Source: Symbiodinium natans (taxonomy: Eukaryota; Sar; Dinophyceae; Suessiales; Symbiodiniaceae). Taken from it: a stretch of 64,000 nucleotides of DNA. Below are positions 33,298-46,124 of this stretch, piece after piece; within the stretch, counting starts at the first letter, position 1; each line of letters starts with the position of its first letter. Below the pieces are notes generated by a model. That model was not told where the DNA came from. It did not search any database and saw nothing but the letters and a program-made list of their open reading frames with translations. Where the stretch lies: the NCBI GenBank assembly GCA_905221605.1, contig CAJNDS010000602.1, positions 583,001 to 647,000 of the forward strand, read 5' to 3'. The translations under genes were made by a program, and so were the position numbers.

Positions 33298-36200
33298 GTG
33301 AGGATGCTGGAGGCAAGGCAAATGCGGCCACGACGTAGAAGCACACTGCACTCACTCGACGTGCTCAAGCGCTGGGCCCGGGATTGGGATGGAGTGTTTC
33401 ATTGCCTTGCAGGACAAAGGTTTCCGGCAATCTGCTTGCCTGCTTTACTGGATTCCAGGGCAAAACCATCAAACTGAATGTTACTACTGCTTCCAAGATG
33501 CTTCCTGTCCGCACAGGTGGTTGTTGCAGCGGCTTCTAACTAGCCTTGACCGCAAAGACCCGAGACGTGCTGCCGAGCATGTCACACAGGACGGCATCTA
33601 CAAACAAACAGGCAAATGAATGCAACCTCAAACGACTGACTGTGATATTCGGCGCTTGGTGCAGGCCGAATCTGTGGTCCAGGCATACGCGTTCCACCAC
33701 CGCACGAGCAGAGCACGAGCCCCACCCTGCAAAAGTCATGAACTGACACATTGTCAAGTAGGACCGCATGTAGCCCTCCACGTTTTCACCAGTCGGACCA
33801 TCATCTGTTGACAAACATGCAGAACAAAAACACAACTCAGACGACGTGGTCAGAAACCTGTAAAATTTCAGAGCCTCGTTGGACCATTCTTTGGGGGGGA
33901 AGGAGGCTACGTTTGAGCTGTTGCTTTGCTGCCAACATCCCCCGAAGGCACGAACAACCACTTTCGAATTTCATGATCGAAAGAGAGGCAGTGTGCAGAT
34001 GGGCTGAAAAAACAGACACGCGTGCGGCCAAATTGCAAAGCCCGGAGCGTCTGACCATCCGAGTGTCTGACCATCTGGGTGTTTGAGATGTCTGGGCGAT
34101 TCTAGCTTCCCTACGTCTGAGGGTGGCGGAAAACCGCAACCTGTGTCGGCAAGCAACTGCAACCTGTGTGCGCATGTGCTGACAGCTCAGGCGAGACGAA
34201 AAGAAACATGCCTGGAACTGCGAGGGCGCTGCGCACGGGCCAGGCATGCGAAGGCAGGCCAGCACGTCACAAGGGCAAATGGCCGGGATGGAAACAGGCG
34301 TGGATCGGTGTGTGGCGAGCACGACGGCGAGCTTGCCGGATCTGAACTGCGGACACAGGTGCAGTTGTTCAAGAAGCTTCCACAATATTCTGCTGCATGT
34401 GCTGTCACAGCATTGCAGCAAACCGTGGCGCGAGTTTCGTGTGGAAGTGCACAAGAAGAGTTGAAGCATCCCGCAGAGTATCCCCAGAGTGCTCACCCCT
34501 AGAGAAACCCGCTGCAGAGCATTCCTAGAATGCCACCGTCACCCAGAATTCTGCCGGCAGGAGTCAGTAAAATCGAACACAACCCCGTGCCACGAGCGGA
34601 AAAAAACCCGAAGACATCGGCAGCAACTGCAGAAAATCACTTGCCAAAAGACTTAAGCTTGCGGAGAGTGTGATAGATGCTGAGGGGCCGCATCGAGATT
34701 ACCTTCTGACTCCAGGCACATCTCCACACCACAACCACACACACACACACACACACACACCAACAACACACACACACACACACACACAGAGTTCGAATCT
34801 GCATCCTCGGCATCCGCAAACAAAGCCTGACTACAGACCGCACCAAAGTACTCTCGTACAGCTTGCCTTCCCAGTCTGAATAGACGCAGCCCCCAGTCGC
34901 CCAGGATCTGGGAGTTGAAAGCATGCACAAAGACAACTGCAACTTGCCAAGTGACATGTGAACTCAGTAGGATCGCTGCTGGCCATGCTTGGAAGGATGT
35001 CTCACCTCAAAGCAGAGGCCGGATCAACCTTTTGCGATTGCCACAGCCAATCTCACCTTCCAATCTTGCTGGGAAGTGAAGCCCAATGGAGCAAGAAGTA
35101 GTTGTCCTGGCAAGTGACCGTTAGCAAAGCAGCATAATTCACATGATGAGGTCCTGTGGATCCGGGGATCGCTCGGATAACGAACGCCTTACGAGGGATT
35201 GCTGCTAGAGCTGCTGGAATGCATGTGTCCTGACATACAGACGATGAGAGACTGAGAAATGAGCGAAATGTGGAAGAACCACCTGAGAGCGAGAGCTGCA
35301 AACAAAATGCCTTTTCCCTTACTGCATCCTACCACAGCTTCGTGCTATGTGCAATTCGTTGGTCTGCTGGGCTACTGCTGGGCTCATGACCACGATAAAG
35401 GCACCACATTGGAACCATCCCCATGGTCCACCCTCAAGCGGACAGAACGCCAAGATATGCCAAGTGACATCCAGTACTCAGAGTGGCAGAGCAAAAAATG
35501 CGCCGAAAGTCGCGGAAGGTTGGAATGAAGGGTGGGAGGGCACGCTGAGCATTGGCGCTAGGCCTTCTTGGACAGCCCCGGCAAGTCCGGCTCCAGGGTC
35601 AGCGTAAGCGCCACCACGGCATCTGGATGGCATGAAATTGTGCAAGGCAAGCTGCTTTCATACGCAAGAAGGGAACGAGTCGTCAAAATTTTACACATGC
35701 CATTCGACCTTTCTGCTGGGCTTCCGTTCCATTGCCTCTCCGTGGCATGATTGCAGCGACATGGCTTTACTTGGATCCCGGAAAGGCAAAGCAACCGCAA
35801 GCACAAAAAACAACACAATTAGCTGCAGGGGAGATCCTTCGCTGCTTAATCGATCATCCAGCTTGTTGTAGACCTGGAGTGATCAAGGAGTGGGGGCTGT
35901 ATTTCCATGGCCGGTGCCCAGCCTCGCACCGTGATGTGCCGGGTCAAGGCTTTCGCCTTGCATGATTCGGAAAAGCAGCGCAGGCGCCCTGCTCAGACCC
36001 GGTCTAAAAAGCGCCTGGTCTCGTTCGCATACGCAGACTTCCTGGCACTTCATGCAATTCAATTGCAACTCAATTGCGATTCAATTGCGTCTGCGCGATT
36101 CTCCCATTGGTCTGGGCATGCTGCTGGTCCAGTCTGTGGGGTAAAGACCTGCGGAGCTGAAGCAAACGGGGGAGCATTTCAGAGTACATTCAAAGTGCAT

Positions 36201-39200
36201 CTCAATGGCTGCAGGGATAAGTTGGAGCCATCATGAGCCAAGGCAAAAGGCAACGTGATGCAGCGGGCCTGGGGGCAACTGGGCTGGAAGTTCCCTGCGG
36301 CATCCTGCAGAGTTTCGGAAAAATACGGAACTTGCGGAATGTGGGAGGGGAACGGGAACTCGTCTCTTTTTCGTGTACTGCGCATGTTTAGCAGAGTTCA
36401 CCAGAGCTTGACCTCAAGTGTCACCTGGCTGCTGCGCTCAAGGTACCAAAGGCCCCGTCCCAGAAGAACGTTCCAGTGGCAGCGTTACACTGATCACCTC
36501 GGCACGCCAGAGGGCATGGGACCTATAAAAATGTGACATCATGTGACTGATGGGGAGCCGGCCGAAGCTGCCGGATGCAGGGCAAAGACGACGGATAAGG
36601 TGACGGCTGCTCGCTCTGAGGAATGTGCCCCAAAAAATGCCATGCGATGCATTCGAAATCACACTGAAAGCTTGCGAAAAGCATGCCCGCATGTCACGGG
36701 CAGAAGCCACAAAAAGCATCGGGATCTCTGTCAGACCCGACCCTCTCCAGGGTTTCAAGGTTCGGGACTCCTTCTTCTTTCACTATTCAGGGGTTTGCCA
36801 ATGTTCTTCGGCGACTGGGTTTGTTGCATCGTGTCCACGGCTTGTTCATTCCTTAACCCCAAAACCCCGAACAAGACCACACCAAGCCTCAAGAGCATCT
36901 TAAGGGCAGTAGTGCAGAATATAGCCTTCAGGCGTCAAGCCACCAAAGCATTAACCGTTGCACAGAAAATGCTGAAGGGAGTTAGGCCCTGTAGAAAGCA
37001 AATAACATAGAAGCAATCTCAAGTCGCAAATGCGGAGCGTCATAGCAAGTGGCAAACCCCCAGCCAGAATCAAGAGAGACATGATGGTGTGGCCAGTGGT
37101 GGCGGCCAGTAGTGGCTGTGCATGGGAGTGGGTGGCGGTGTGATGGTTGTGTGGTGGCATGAACAGTGTTGGGGCATGTTAGGAGTACCATGACTGGTCC
37201 GTGGGTCTTTCGTGGCTACGCGTTCTGTGTCGGTGCTTTGGGGAGGTGGCAAAGGTGCCGCAGGTTTGGATTTGCTGGGAGAGAAAGCAGATGAGGGGGT
37301 AGGGAGGATGGGGGGGGGGGGGAGTGGAGGCAAAGTGAATTCAGACACTCACAATCCAGCGCCGATGGACTTGCGCGCGCGCGCGGCGCGCGCGTGAATG
37401 CAACCCCAACCCACTTTCTTCATTCGGACATCCATCCGGTGCTGTTAAGATGAGGAACCCAAAAAAGCTCAAAAGTGAAAGACTGTAAGAACAACATGAG
37501 ACGGGCAGTGGGAATTGAGCGGGATGAGACAGGAAGTGATAGTGATCTGAGACAGGACGGAAGGCAGAAGGCAGGAACATGAGTCATGAGAGGAAAGCGC
37601 GAAGGGTCTTACGGTCTTACTTTCCTCACTTCGTTCAACATGTGTACTATCACTTTGTCTCACGTGCTTCTCGCCGCTTTCTCACTTCATTGTCACTTGT
37701 CCTCACTGAGCCACGTTGCAAACGACGCCGTCTCTGCCTACTTTGGAATCGAAAGGTAGCGCCAGAGTCGCAAGAGTAAAGAGTCGCAAGAGTCGCAAGA
37801 GTCGCAAGGAGATGCGCAGACTGGCTAGACATGGCTACACCTATATATTCGATGCCGGAAACAACGTTGGGTACAAACAAAGAAGAAAAATGGATGAAGA
37901 GGAAATGTTGGGAAGCTTAGTTGGCTGGTCATGGAACGGAGATGTCACATGTCACAATAGGAGCTCTCCGCAGCCCGCACCGGTCGCCGTGGCCATCGAG
38001 AATCGCACGGGGTCTCCGGGGTGACATGAAAATGGCTGAAGAATCGTCATACCTGTCCGATCACATCTTATGGCCGGCAGAGGGTTTCAAGTGCACTTGC
38101 AGTAGAATACCCGTCTGGTGTTTGCTCATCATTATCCTTCGAAGCTCGTCACTGACCTCACGAGAGGCAGGCAAAGATAGGCAAAGCATGCCGCACATCC
38201 GCCAGGAGCCCAGGATCAACGGCTAAGCACGTGACCGCGAAGTCACGGATAGATAAACCAGTCCGTAGCAGAAGAGGATGGAGAAGATCAACATCCTGCA
38301 TTCATCGACACTCTCGACATTCTCATGTTCTTCGCAAACCAAGGATGTCAAGATTCCAAGCCAGATCGAGCAAGCTTTCACGCTTGTGAGGCAGCCTGTA
38401 CTAGGCGGAGGTGGAGTACGATGGGGTTGCCTGGGCATACGGGCTTCCACGCCTACGTCTTACTTCATTCAACTCCGAAGCGCATAAGATTCGTCGATAC
38501 TTGCAGCCACCACACAGGCGTAGTTGTGCTGCCGAACAAAGATCATTTACTTCGGCGGACTGTCTTGAGCCAAAGCCTTCAAGCCGAGACAACGAGGAAG
38601 TGCTGCTTGCGCTTGCTTGCCGAGACTCTTGCACCTCTGGCCCCGAAGCCAAAGGAGCACAAGGGAGAGCTACACAGAAGCACACAACATTTTGGCGTTG
38701 CTCCGTAGCTCGTACGCACTTTGCGCAGCTTTTGCGGGCCACTCATGAGGCAGGCCGCAACATGCCGTGCTTCGCCATCTGGCCTTCCGCTGTCCGTATG
38801 TTGTTCTGTTGTTTTGCAGAACTTGCAAAGATTTGCAACGCACAAGAACACGTTCAAGCCGTGCTCCTGGCCCCAGCAATCGCTCGCCGAGGTCTGGTCC
38901 GGGGGAAGGCTCACGGGCCTCGCCTCGGCCGGCACTGGCGTACTCAGCAGAAAGCCGAGTTAAAACGCCGCAACGATAACAAACACAGCGACAAGACTGA
39001 CAACGTCGTGTCACAAAAGGCCCTCCAGCGCCGTGGCTACACGTCTCCACGAGCTTCCCCTGTCCGCTGCTTGGCATGTGTCCTGCGAAGTCTCTGCTCC
39101 TGTCCGAACAGAGAATGAAATTAGGAAGGACCCTCCGATTCTGGCATGCTTCTGTGTTTTCGGCTTTGTCTTCCATGGACGTCGTGTTGTGTTCCACAGC

Positions 39201-39540
39201 TCCCCAATACTCGACTCCACTCCCAGGCCTGGATGGGTTCCAGGCCGTCCCTTTCTGCCAGTGGCCGCGAACCCTGGCAAATTTTAGCGGGTAGGTGAAG
39301 CTCCGCTCTTTTCGCGTCTAAATGTGAACTTCCGGGTGAGGATAGGTGAACATTGCCCACTATTGCCCACTATTGCCCACGCATCCTGTCTGCATCTACG
39401 TTCATCCAAGTATCAGAGTTGGCTCGCAACCACTCGGCTCTTGCCTTGGCTTCGAGGAAGCTGTAAGGAAAGAGCTAAGGCTGAATTGCTGTCCACCTGA
39501 AGTCCAAAAAATTCCCGATCGAAGGACCTCTGCAATGGAC
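33298..39540. other. Sparse region, no secure gene
   Basis: Contains CA-type runs at 34736-34790, 12-bp CAATTG-containing repeats at 36055-36092, a GC-alternating run at 37373-37394, and 9-bp AGAGTCGCA repeats at 37764-37809. A minus-strand Pro-rich stretch after a CTCTCCCAG acceptor at about 37285 could be an exon. Confidence 0.3.
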
Positions 39541-39717
39541 TCTGCGCCAGTTTTGATGCCAAGTCTCTTTGGCGCGCTCCTCGATCTCCCGCGGCTTCTG
39601 GGGCCTGGATCCTCGCTCCACTCGCTCCATGCGCTTGATCATGAAGCTGGAGAGCTGCAGCTTGATCAACACTGCCTCCTCCCGTCGCCGTTGCGTCGGC
39701 CACAGATCTACAGCATT
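39541..39717 (-). CDS. Candidate exon, charged helical protein
   Basis: 59 open codons: NAVDLWPTQRRREEAVLIKL, then SSFMIKRMERVERG and EIEERAKETWHQNWRR. The acceptor (GGCTGTAG) is weak. The donor after AGA is GT. The composition suggests a real helical, nucleic-acid- or cytoskeleton-binding-like segment, but no family was recognised. Confidence 0.4.
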
Positions 39718-41580
39718 CTACAGCCACCACCTTTTAGGAGAGAGAAATGGTAACATAAGACACCTGGGCATCTTGCCGAGCCCATAAAGTAGCGTCCTGC
39801 GCCGCAGATCCCAGAGCGTGTCCTCTCTCAGGGCTGGTGGACGGATACTCATGCTTTGTGGGGCACGACAGGGCGTCCTTCTTCCTTCTCCTCCAAAAGC
39901 AAGTCCACATCCTTTGCCTAGGGCGCGCTGTTCCAGCATGGATAATGTTCACTTCCCTTCAAAAACCCCACCTCCTTGATTTAGTCTCTCTGGGAGGGGG
40001 CTGCACAACTTAATTCTGCAGAGAGTTTGCGTTTAAAGGGGCTGTAGTCTTGTTTGGCAGGGCCTGTTTTCAAAAAGGCTGGCCTCTTCCGAGCCTCTTC
40101 TGGGCCTGCCTCGTCTGGTGGTCGCTCTTCTTTGTGGTTTAGGACCAAATGGGGGGCACCCAGGATGGCGCGAAATGTGGTTGATTTCAGAAAAGCTACT
40201 CAAAGGTTTTGATGGTCGAAAGAAACCTCTCGTTTCCTGAAGCATAAATCAGATTGGACAGGTCTCTTGAGCCTATTTGTTGCGGCAATTGAGTTCCGAG
40301 ACTTGGTTTTGTTGTTTTTCTTTTTTGCGGGGGACAGCATTGGGTCCCCCGTCATGGCACACTTAACTAAAGGTGCTGATTTGGACACTTGACAAACTTA
40401 ACACTTTCTGAACAGCTCTCTGCTTACATGTGAACTATGCAACATCCAAGATGCTACGAGTGCAAAGGTCTTTTTCCAAGATGGCAGCTGGAACGTGATG
40501 GGCTCCAACCTGCAATGAAAACGTCATGGCGCAGCTGCAATGCGTTGCAGTGCAGAAGTTTTAGCGCGGCAAAGCCTGTACTTCGACTGGGCTGCATCAG
40601 CTCTGCTCCCGGGCGGAGCAAAAAGCAGGTTTACCTGGGCCACACAAAATGCCATGGCGTGGTGCGGCATAGAGAAAAGGCTTGGATGAAGGTCAACATT
40701 GCCCAACCATGCTCTCACCCCCACCAAGCAACGGCGTGCGACATCGAGGAATGGAACTTCTTGCCCGTTCCGGGCCACAGCCATTCCATAAGGCAAGGCC
40801 TGAGCAATAAACATCATTTTACCTAGGGGTTTCTTACGGAACGTTCTGGCGCTTTCACAGATGTTCAAAGACAAATCCTGGCGCGCCTCTCTCGTGCACT
40901 TCCAGCTTGGAAGGTGAAGAAGGCCTGTCTGAGCATGAAAGGAGACGAGAATGAGAGCTCAGAGATAAAAGCTCTCACACCGCACCCCGCACACTGGCGC
41001 GTTGTACTAACACAAAGCATTCCCCTGGTGGGGTGCCTCGTGAATTGACAAAGCATCACAGAACGGATCCAATGTTATTTCAGCAGACTCGATCCTTGGT
41101 CGGCAGGCAAAGATGGAGCAAGAAAACTTGGGACCAAGCGTCCTACAATCTTGCATGCGGCTCGATGCTTCTTGTACCACCGCCACCCAAAACATGGTGC
41201 CAAGATGTGCCAAGATGTGCCAAGGTTCCCAGGCGCCGTGAATGATTTGCTGCGGAGACCAGCAGCGGAAGTGAGCGAGGAGTCGCTCGATCCCGAGGAG
41301 GCCACAGATTCCCGCCCATCACGGCCCTCGTCTTCAGCACCTCACCAAACTCGATTCGATCTTCTTTGACGGTTTTTCAAAATGCTTGTCTGCTTCTCAG
41401 TAGCCTGTCCTGGGTCGGGATGGAACATGCCTTCCGCGGAGCGCGCGACGGCCTGCGTTCTTTAGCTCAGCAACACCGCTCGGCTCTTCAGAGAGGCAAG
41501 AGGCCAACGAGAAAGCCGTGGCATAGACATGACTCATGCCTTTCTGGGCCCAAATATAACGACCCATGATTTTTTTCCTA
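39718..41580. other. No secure gene
   Basis: Contains a T-rich run at 40307-40327 and a duplicated GATGTGCCAA unit at 41202-41223. No exon is supported. Confidence 0.3.
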
Positions 41581-42015
41581 ACGTTTGCACTTTCAGAACA
41601 CTGTAGAAGCAAAAACATATCCCTTAGAAAACCTTAGAGGTTTGTCGTATGTCCCTTCCCTTCGTGCTCGTAGGGTCTGGTCAAGGCCCCAGAAGTTTGT
41701 CGCATGTCCCCTCCCTTCGTGCTCGTAGGGTGAGGGCCCCTATAGTGGTTCGGCCTGAAAGCCCTAGAACCAAAACGTGCTTGAAGGGCTCAGCGTGCGA
41801 GGTTTGAAGGTTTCAGAGAGGCGTCTTGGTTGGTCCCTGTGTGTGCGAAAGACTGAGCGTGTTAAACTAGCAGCCTGCTTTTTGGGGACCGAGCTTACTC
41901 CAATAGCACCCAAGCTTTTGGGATTCAGAACAGTGTAGAAGTAAGAACATATACCTTGGAGGTTTGTCGCATGTCCCCTCCCTTCGCCCTCGTAGCATCG
42001 TAAACAACTAGCACC

Positions 42016-42085
42016 CCATCTGCGCTCTAATGACCGAATAAGTCGCGCATGGCGCGAGCTAATGGTCGCAGTGGAAACATCCTTG
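42016..42085 (+). repeat. Hairpin module H, copy 1
   Basis: TCGCGC-ATG-GCGCGA stem with flanking sequence homologous to copy 3; substitutions are present but the central stem is kept. Confidence 0.6.
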
Positions 42086-42304
42086 GGATTTAAATGTTGT
42101 TAAAATACAAGTTTTCAGGGCTTGTCCCCAGGGCCTATTTACAACCCTGATGGAGCCACGACTACGTTCCCAGCACAGGGAGAAAGAACTTAAACCACCT
42201 CTTTTAGGGAACGTGTTTTACTGGTCGCAGGGGCATATTCACAGCCCTTACAGAGCCACAATTACGTTACCAGCACAAGGTTTTGGGTTTCATCGTAAGC
42301 AACT

Positions 42305-42350
42305 AGCACCCAAACTGCGCCCTGATGACTAAATAGCTCGCGACAGAGCC
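42305..42350 (+). repeat. Hairpin module H, copy 2 (truncated)
   Basis: Shares ACTGCGCCCTGATGACTAAA and TAGCTCGCG with copy 3, then diverges, so only the left arm remains. Confidence 0.5.
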
Positions 42351-43094
42351 CCCCCCTCTCCCCCACACAATGGCCAACTTGCAAGGAGAAGTTTACCAAT
42401 CCGAACACGCTTTCTCGTTGTGTCTTTGATTGCCAAAAGTAAAGAATCCGGGGTCCGCGCAAGTCCGCGCCCATTGTGTACCCAACTCTGCTTGCTCTGC
42501 ACAAGGTCCTAGAACATATTAAGACACCCCAGGCGCGGTCGCTAGACCGAGCTATTTGAGCATACTCAGATGGCACCTAAGTCTTGGGGACCGAGCGTGT
42601 TCAACTAGCATCCTGTTGTTTAAGAAAAGCTGGGCAAAAACCTTGTGTGCTCTCGGAAAAGGTTCTTTTTTTTTTTCAAAAACATCCTATGTTTCCTAGC
42701 GTTTGCACTTTCAGAACACTGTAGAAGTAAAAACATATCCCTAAGAGGTTTGTCGTATGTCCCTTCCCTTCGTGCTAGGGTCTGGTGAGGGACCTAGAAA
42801 TTTGTCGCATGTCCCCTCCCTTCGCGCTCGTAGGGTGGGGGCCCCTAGGGCCCAGCGTGCGAGGTTTGAAGGTTTCAGAGGAGCGTCTTGGTTGGTCCTC
42901 ATGTGTACGAGAATACGGCGCATGTTCAACTAGCATCCTGCTTTTTGGCGGCCGAGCATACTCAAATAGCGCCCAAGAACACTGTAGAAGTAAACACATG
43001 TCCCTTAGAGGTTTCTCGTATGTCCCCTCCCTTTGCGCTCGTCGGGTTTGGTGAGGGCCCTAGAAATTCGTAGGGTGACGTCGTAAGCAGCTAG

Positions 43095-43168
43095 CACACC
43101 ATCTGCGCCCTGATGACGAAATAGCTCGCGCCGTGGCGCGATCTATTTGGTCGCAGGGGAAACATCTA
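43095..43168 (+). repeat. Hairpin module H, copy 3
   Basis: AAATAG and TCGCGCC pair with GGCGCGA and CTATTT around a two-base loop, giving about 13 bp of stem with one mismatch. An outer CCCTG/CAGGG can extend it. Confidence 0.7.
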
Positions 43169-44106
43169 TGGTGCGTTAACACGTTAAGACACATTTTCAG
43201 GGCCAGCGTTCTGCGCCCAAAAGCCTATGCTGGTGACGCAAACGGGGCCCTATAGACTTCCTGCAATGTAAAACGGTTCCAAAATCCTGTGCTGGTAACG
43301 TAATCATGGCCCTGCAACCCGCCTGCACTTTAAAACGGTTACATTAACCTCTAGGGTGTCTAGGGCCCTCACCCAATCCTATCTCGAAGGGAGGGGACAT
43401 ACGACAAACCTCTAAGGGATATGTTTGTACTTCTACAGTGTTCTGACAGTGCAAACGTTAGGAAAACATAGGGTGGTTTTGCGCTTGCACACCCTATGCA
43501 GCCACGATTACGTTACCAGCACACGAGGGATAACATCTCTCGAAACCTTTTCGCAGAGCAAGAAAAGCTGGGCAAAAACCCTGCGTGCTTTCCGAAAAGG
43601 TTCTATACAAACGCAAAAACATCCTATGTTTTGCCTAACGTTTGCACTTTCAGAACACTGTAGAAGTAAAAACATATCCCTTACAGGTTTGTCGTATGTC
43701 CCTTCCCTTCGTGCTCGTAGGGTCTGGTGAGGGACCGAGAAATTTGTCGCAAGTCCCCTCCCTTCGTGCTCGTAGGGTGAGGGCCCCTATAGTGGTTCGG
43801 CCTGAAAGCCCTAGAACCAAAACGTGCTTGAAGGGCTCAGCGTGCGAGGTTTGAAGGTTTCAGAGAGGCGTCTTGGTTGGTCCTTGTGTGTGAGACAGAC
43901 TGAGCGTGTTAAACTAGCAGCCTGCTTTTTGTGGACCGAGCTTACTCCAATAGCACCCAAGTTTTGGGGATCGAGCATGTTCAACATGCATCCTGCTTTT
44001 TGGGGGCCGTACTCAAATAGCACGCTTGGGGATTCAGAACGCTGTAATTAGAAGTAAAAACGTATCCCTTCGAGGTTTGTCGTATGTCCCCTCCGTTTGT
44101 GCTCGT

Positions 44107-44312
44107 AGGGTGTGGGACCCAAACCACGTGACACCCACCTGGCCTCAATTGCGCTCGGAGACCTTGGGAGACCACGGACCCAAACCGCGTTACACCCTCT
44201 CAACCCCATCGCGCACCACCGACCCAAACCGCGTGACACGCGCGCATGATCGGAGACCATGGGAGACCACGGACCCAACCGCGTGACACCAATCTAGCCA
44301 AGCGCGTGACAC
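44107..44312. repeat. Repeated motif GACCCAAACCGCGTGACACC
   Basis: Five copies, some partial, at irregular spacing (about 44117, 44177, 44220, 44270, 44298), with a second shared unit GGGAGACCACGGACCC at about 44165 and 44259. Confidence 0.75.
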
Positions 44313-45493
44313 CATTTTTGCCTGAGGAGAGGACCCCAAACGGTTCCTGTTTGGGTAAATAAAAATAACAATAACAACAACAAGCATAACAATAGGAACA
44401 ATATTGACGGTCTGTCACAGAACCACTACCTCGCTGCTTTCCGGAGCTTGTCCTACAAGCCTGTCTTGGGCAAGCTTTCGATAGGCACATGTCTAGGTCC
44501 GCTAGCGACAAAACATAGGCGCAGCGAAAATGAAGTCCACATCCAGGATTCCTAGGTGCCCCCCCCCAATTCCCCTCCGATGTTAGCGACCGGCATCCGC
44601 GGACAGTGTTATAAGTGCGCCCACCCTTCCCCTCCGATGTTCGCCGACCGACATCCTCACACAATGCGTCAGGACCAGGGGAGATTTGGGGCCGACCATA
44701 AGGGCCCCCGCTCCCTGCGAGAGTGCAACGAGTCACCTGACCGCCAGCTGGTTGTTATGGAGCGTGCGCAATATATCAAACGTCCCCCGTCCAATGCATG
44801 AGGAGCTGCTTTAGGACCTTTGTTGGACGTGTTTCTGCTCTGAGAACCCCCGGGCCAAGGTTGGCGAGGCGGGTCACGTAGCGTGAGAGGATGGAAATGC
44901 GCTTGGTCTCGACATGTCTCGACTCAAGCTGGCGGTCTCAAGCTCCCACCAGTTCCCAAATTGCGCTGATCGATCCCAACTTCATAGGTGGAAGCTGGCG
45001 ATTGCTTCAAACAGTCCTCGGGCGCTCACAAACGCAAAGCAAGGCTGTCCGAAACAAGGATTCTGATTTTGTCTGCCTCTGTGGAACTGGTAGTGGCATG
45101 AAGCCCCAAAACAAGCCAAAATGAAGGAACGCGATGCGACACCGAGGCCTGCGGTCGCATCTGCAAAGTCTTGAGAGTCATGACCTCCTTCACCAGCGAC
45201 TTCCAGCAACTCTTATCCACATGCACATGGCACGTTGACCCACAATCGCTCATATCCGGCGCAAGACCAAACACTCAATACAGAACTGTCGAACAAGCCC
45301 TGAATGCGGAGAAGTCCTGGGATTCCTCCGAATGTCGCGCAGCATTGAGGGGTGCGGTGCGATCTGTGCGATGAGACGATCGCCTGCAGTGAAGCTGAAA
45401 AGTGAGGTGCAAGGAGGAGTGCGAAAATCTAAAGGACGAGCAACCTCAAGAAATTCAACACGTTTCAAATCAATCTAGTGGCTAGCGGCTAAC
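44313..45493. other. No secure gene
   Basis: Two copies of CCCCTCCGATGTT(A)GC..GACCG.CATCC at 44571 and 44629. No exon is supported. Confidence 0.35.
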
Positions 45494-45681
45494 CTTAGCA
45501 AACCACATGAAAAATCGCAATAGTCCGGGAATCGGGCACACTTCCCGACCCAGTGTCCGAGTTGGATGCAGTCGCTGATGCGTTGCTCTCCGCCTTCCAG
45601 GAATCTGACAAAGTATCGAAGTTTTGCAAGGCAGTCCATGGCACTGCAGGGATCATTTGGGTTGGTGATTCCAGGAACGCT
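45494..45681 (-). CDS. Candidate internal exon, Cys-rich unknown protein
   Basis: The acceptor GGTTCCCACAG at 45682 and donor AAG|GTTAGC at 45493 bracket 62 open codons: SVPGITNPNDPCSAMDCLAK, then RYFVRFLEGGEQRISDC and LGHWVGKCARFPDYCDFSC. Cys and His spacing suggests a structured, possibly metal-binding, module, but it matches no family I know. It lies upstream of the retroelement on the opposite strand. Confidence 0.45.
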
Positions 45682-46124
45682 CTGTGGGAACCAAAGGAGT
45701 GGGATTCTTTGGAGTGAGATTCTTTGCACGATTACACTGTTTCTTTGCTGCCAGCCAACTCCTGGCTTAAGGATGGAGCGGACATGCATGTGCAAGCAGG
45801 GCAATGTCGGCAAGGGTTTGGAAATGCAAGCGATGTACTCACAGGCGAAGTGACCAGAATCGCACTAATTCTTTTGCGATTCGCGATCAAAAGTGACCTG
45901 AACACGCACTTATAAAATCCGACGATCACTTCAAGCTAGCGGAGCGAGGATTCACTCGGTACCAGTAGCCTTTGAATGAAATTGATGGCACTAGTAGACG
46001 AGTTCGGAGTTGCCACGTAGTGGCGCGGAATTGAGTCCGGGGTAGCCATTCAGTTTTGTATGCATGAAGGGCAGAATCTGAAGACAATCTGGTTTTCCTA
46101 CGGGCCTTGAAATGTTTGTGTTAT

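Larger units (their letters stand above)
41581..44120. repeat. Mosaic of shuffled repeat modules
   Basis: Module M (starts near TTTGCACTTTCAGAACACTG, contains TTTGTCGTATGTCCC and CTTCGTGCTCGTAGGG) occurs at about 41582-41900, 41930-42000, 42703-42965, 42975-43078, 43637-43975 and 44033-44115, and inverted at about 43355-43475. Module P (GCCACGATTACGTTACCAGC) occurs at about 42155, 42253 and 43491, and inverted at about 43225 and 43280. Module H (hairpin) occurs three times. Units are truncated and reordered, not a clean tandem array. No open frame is conserved between copies, so they look like a non-autonomous element or satellite. Confidence 0.75.

Noticed and set aside
43095-43168. Hammerhead ribozyme
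   Set aside because: CUGAUGA and GAAA occur next to each other but stem II is absent and the cleavage-site triplet is displaced. Kept only as a hairpin with a note.
44200-44736. 178-codon minus-strand frame
   Set aside because: It overlaps the repeated GACCCAAACC motif and low-complexity DNA, with no protein-like pattern.
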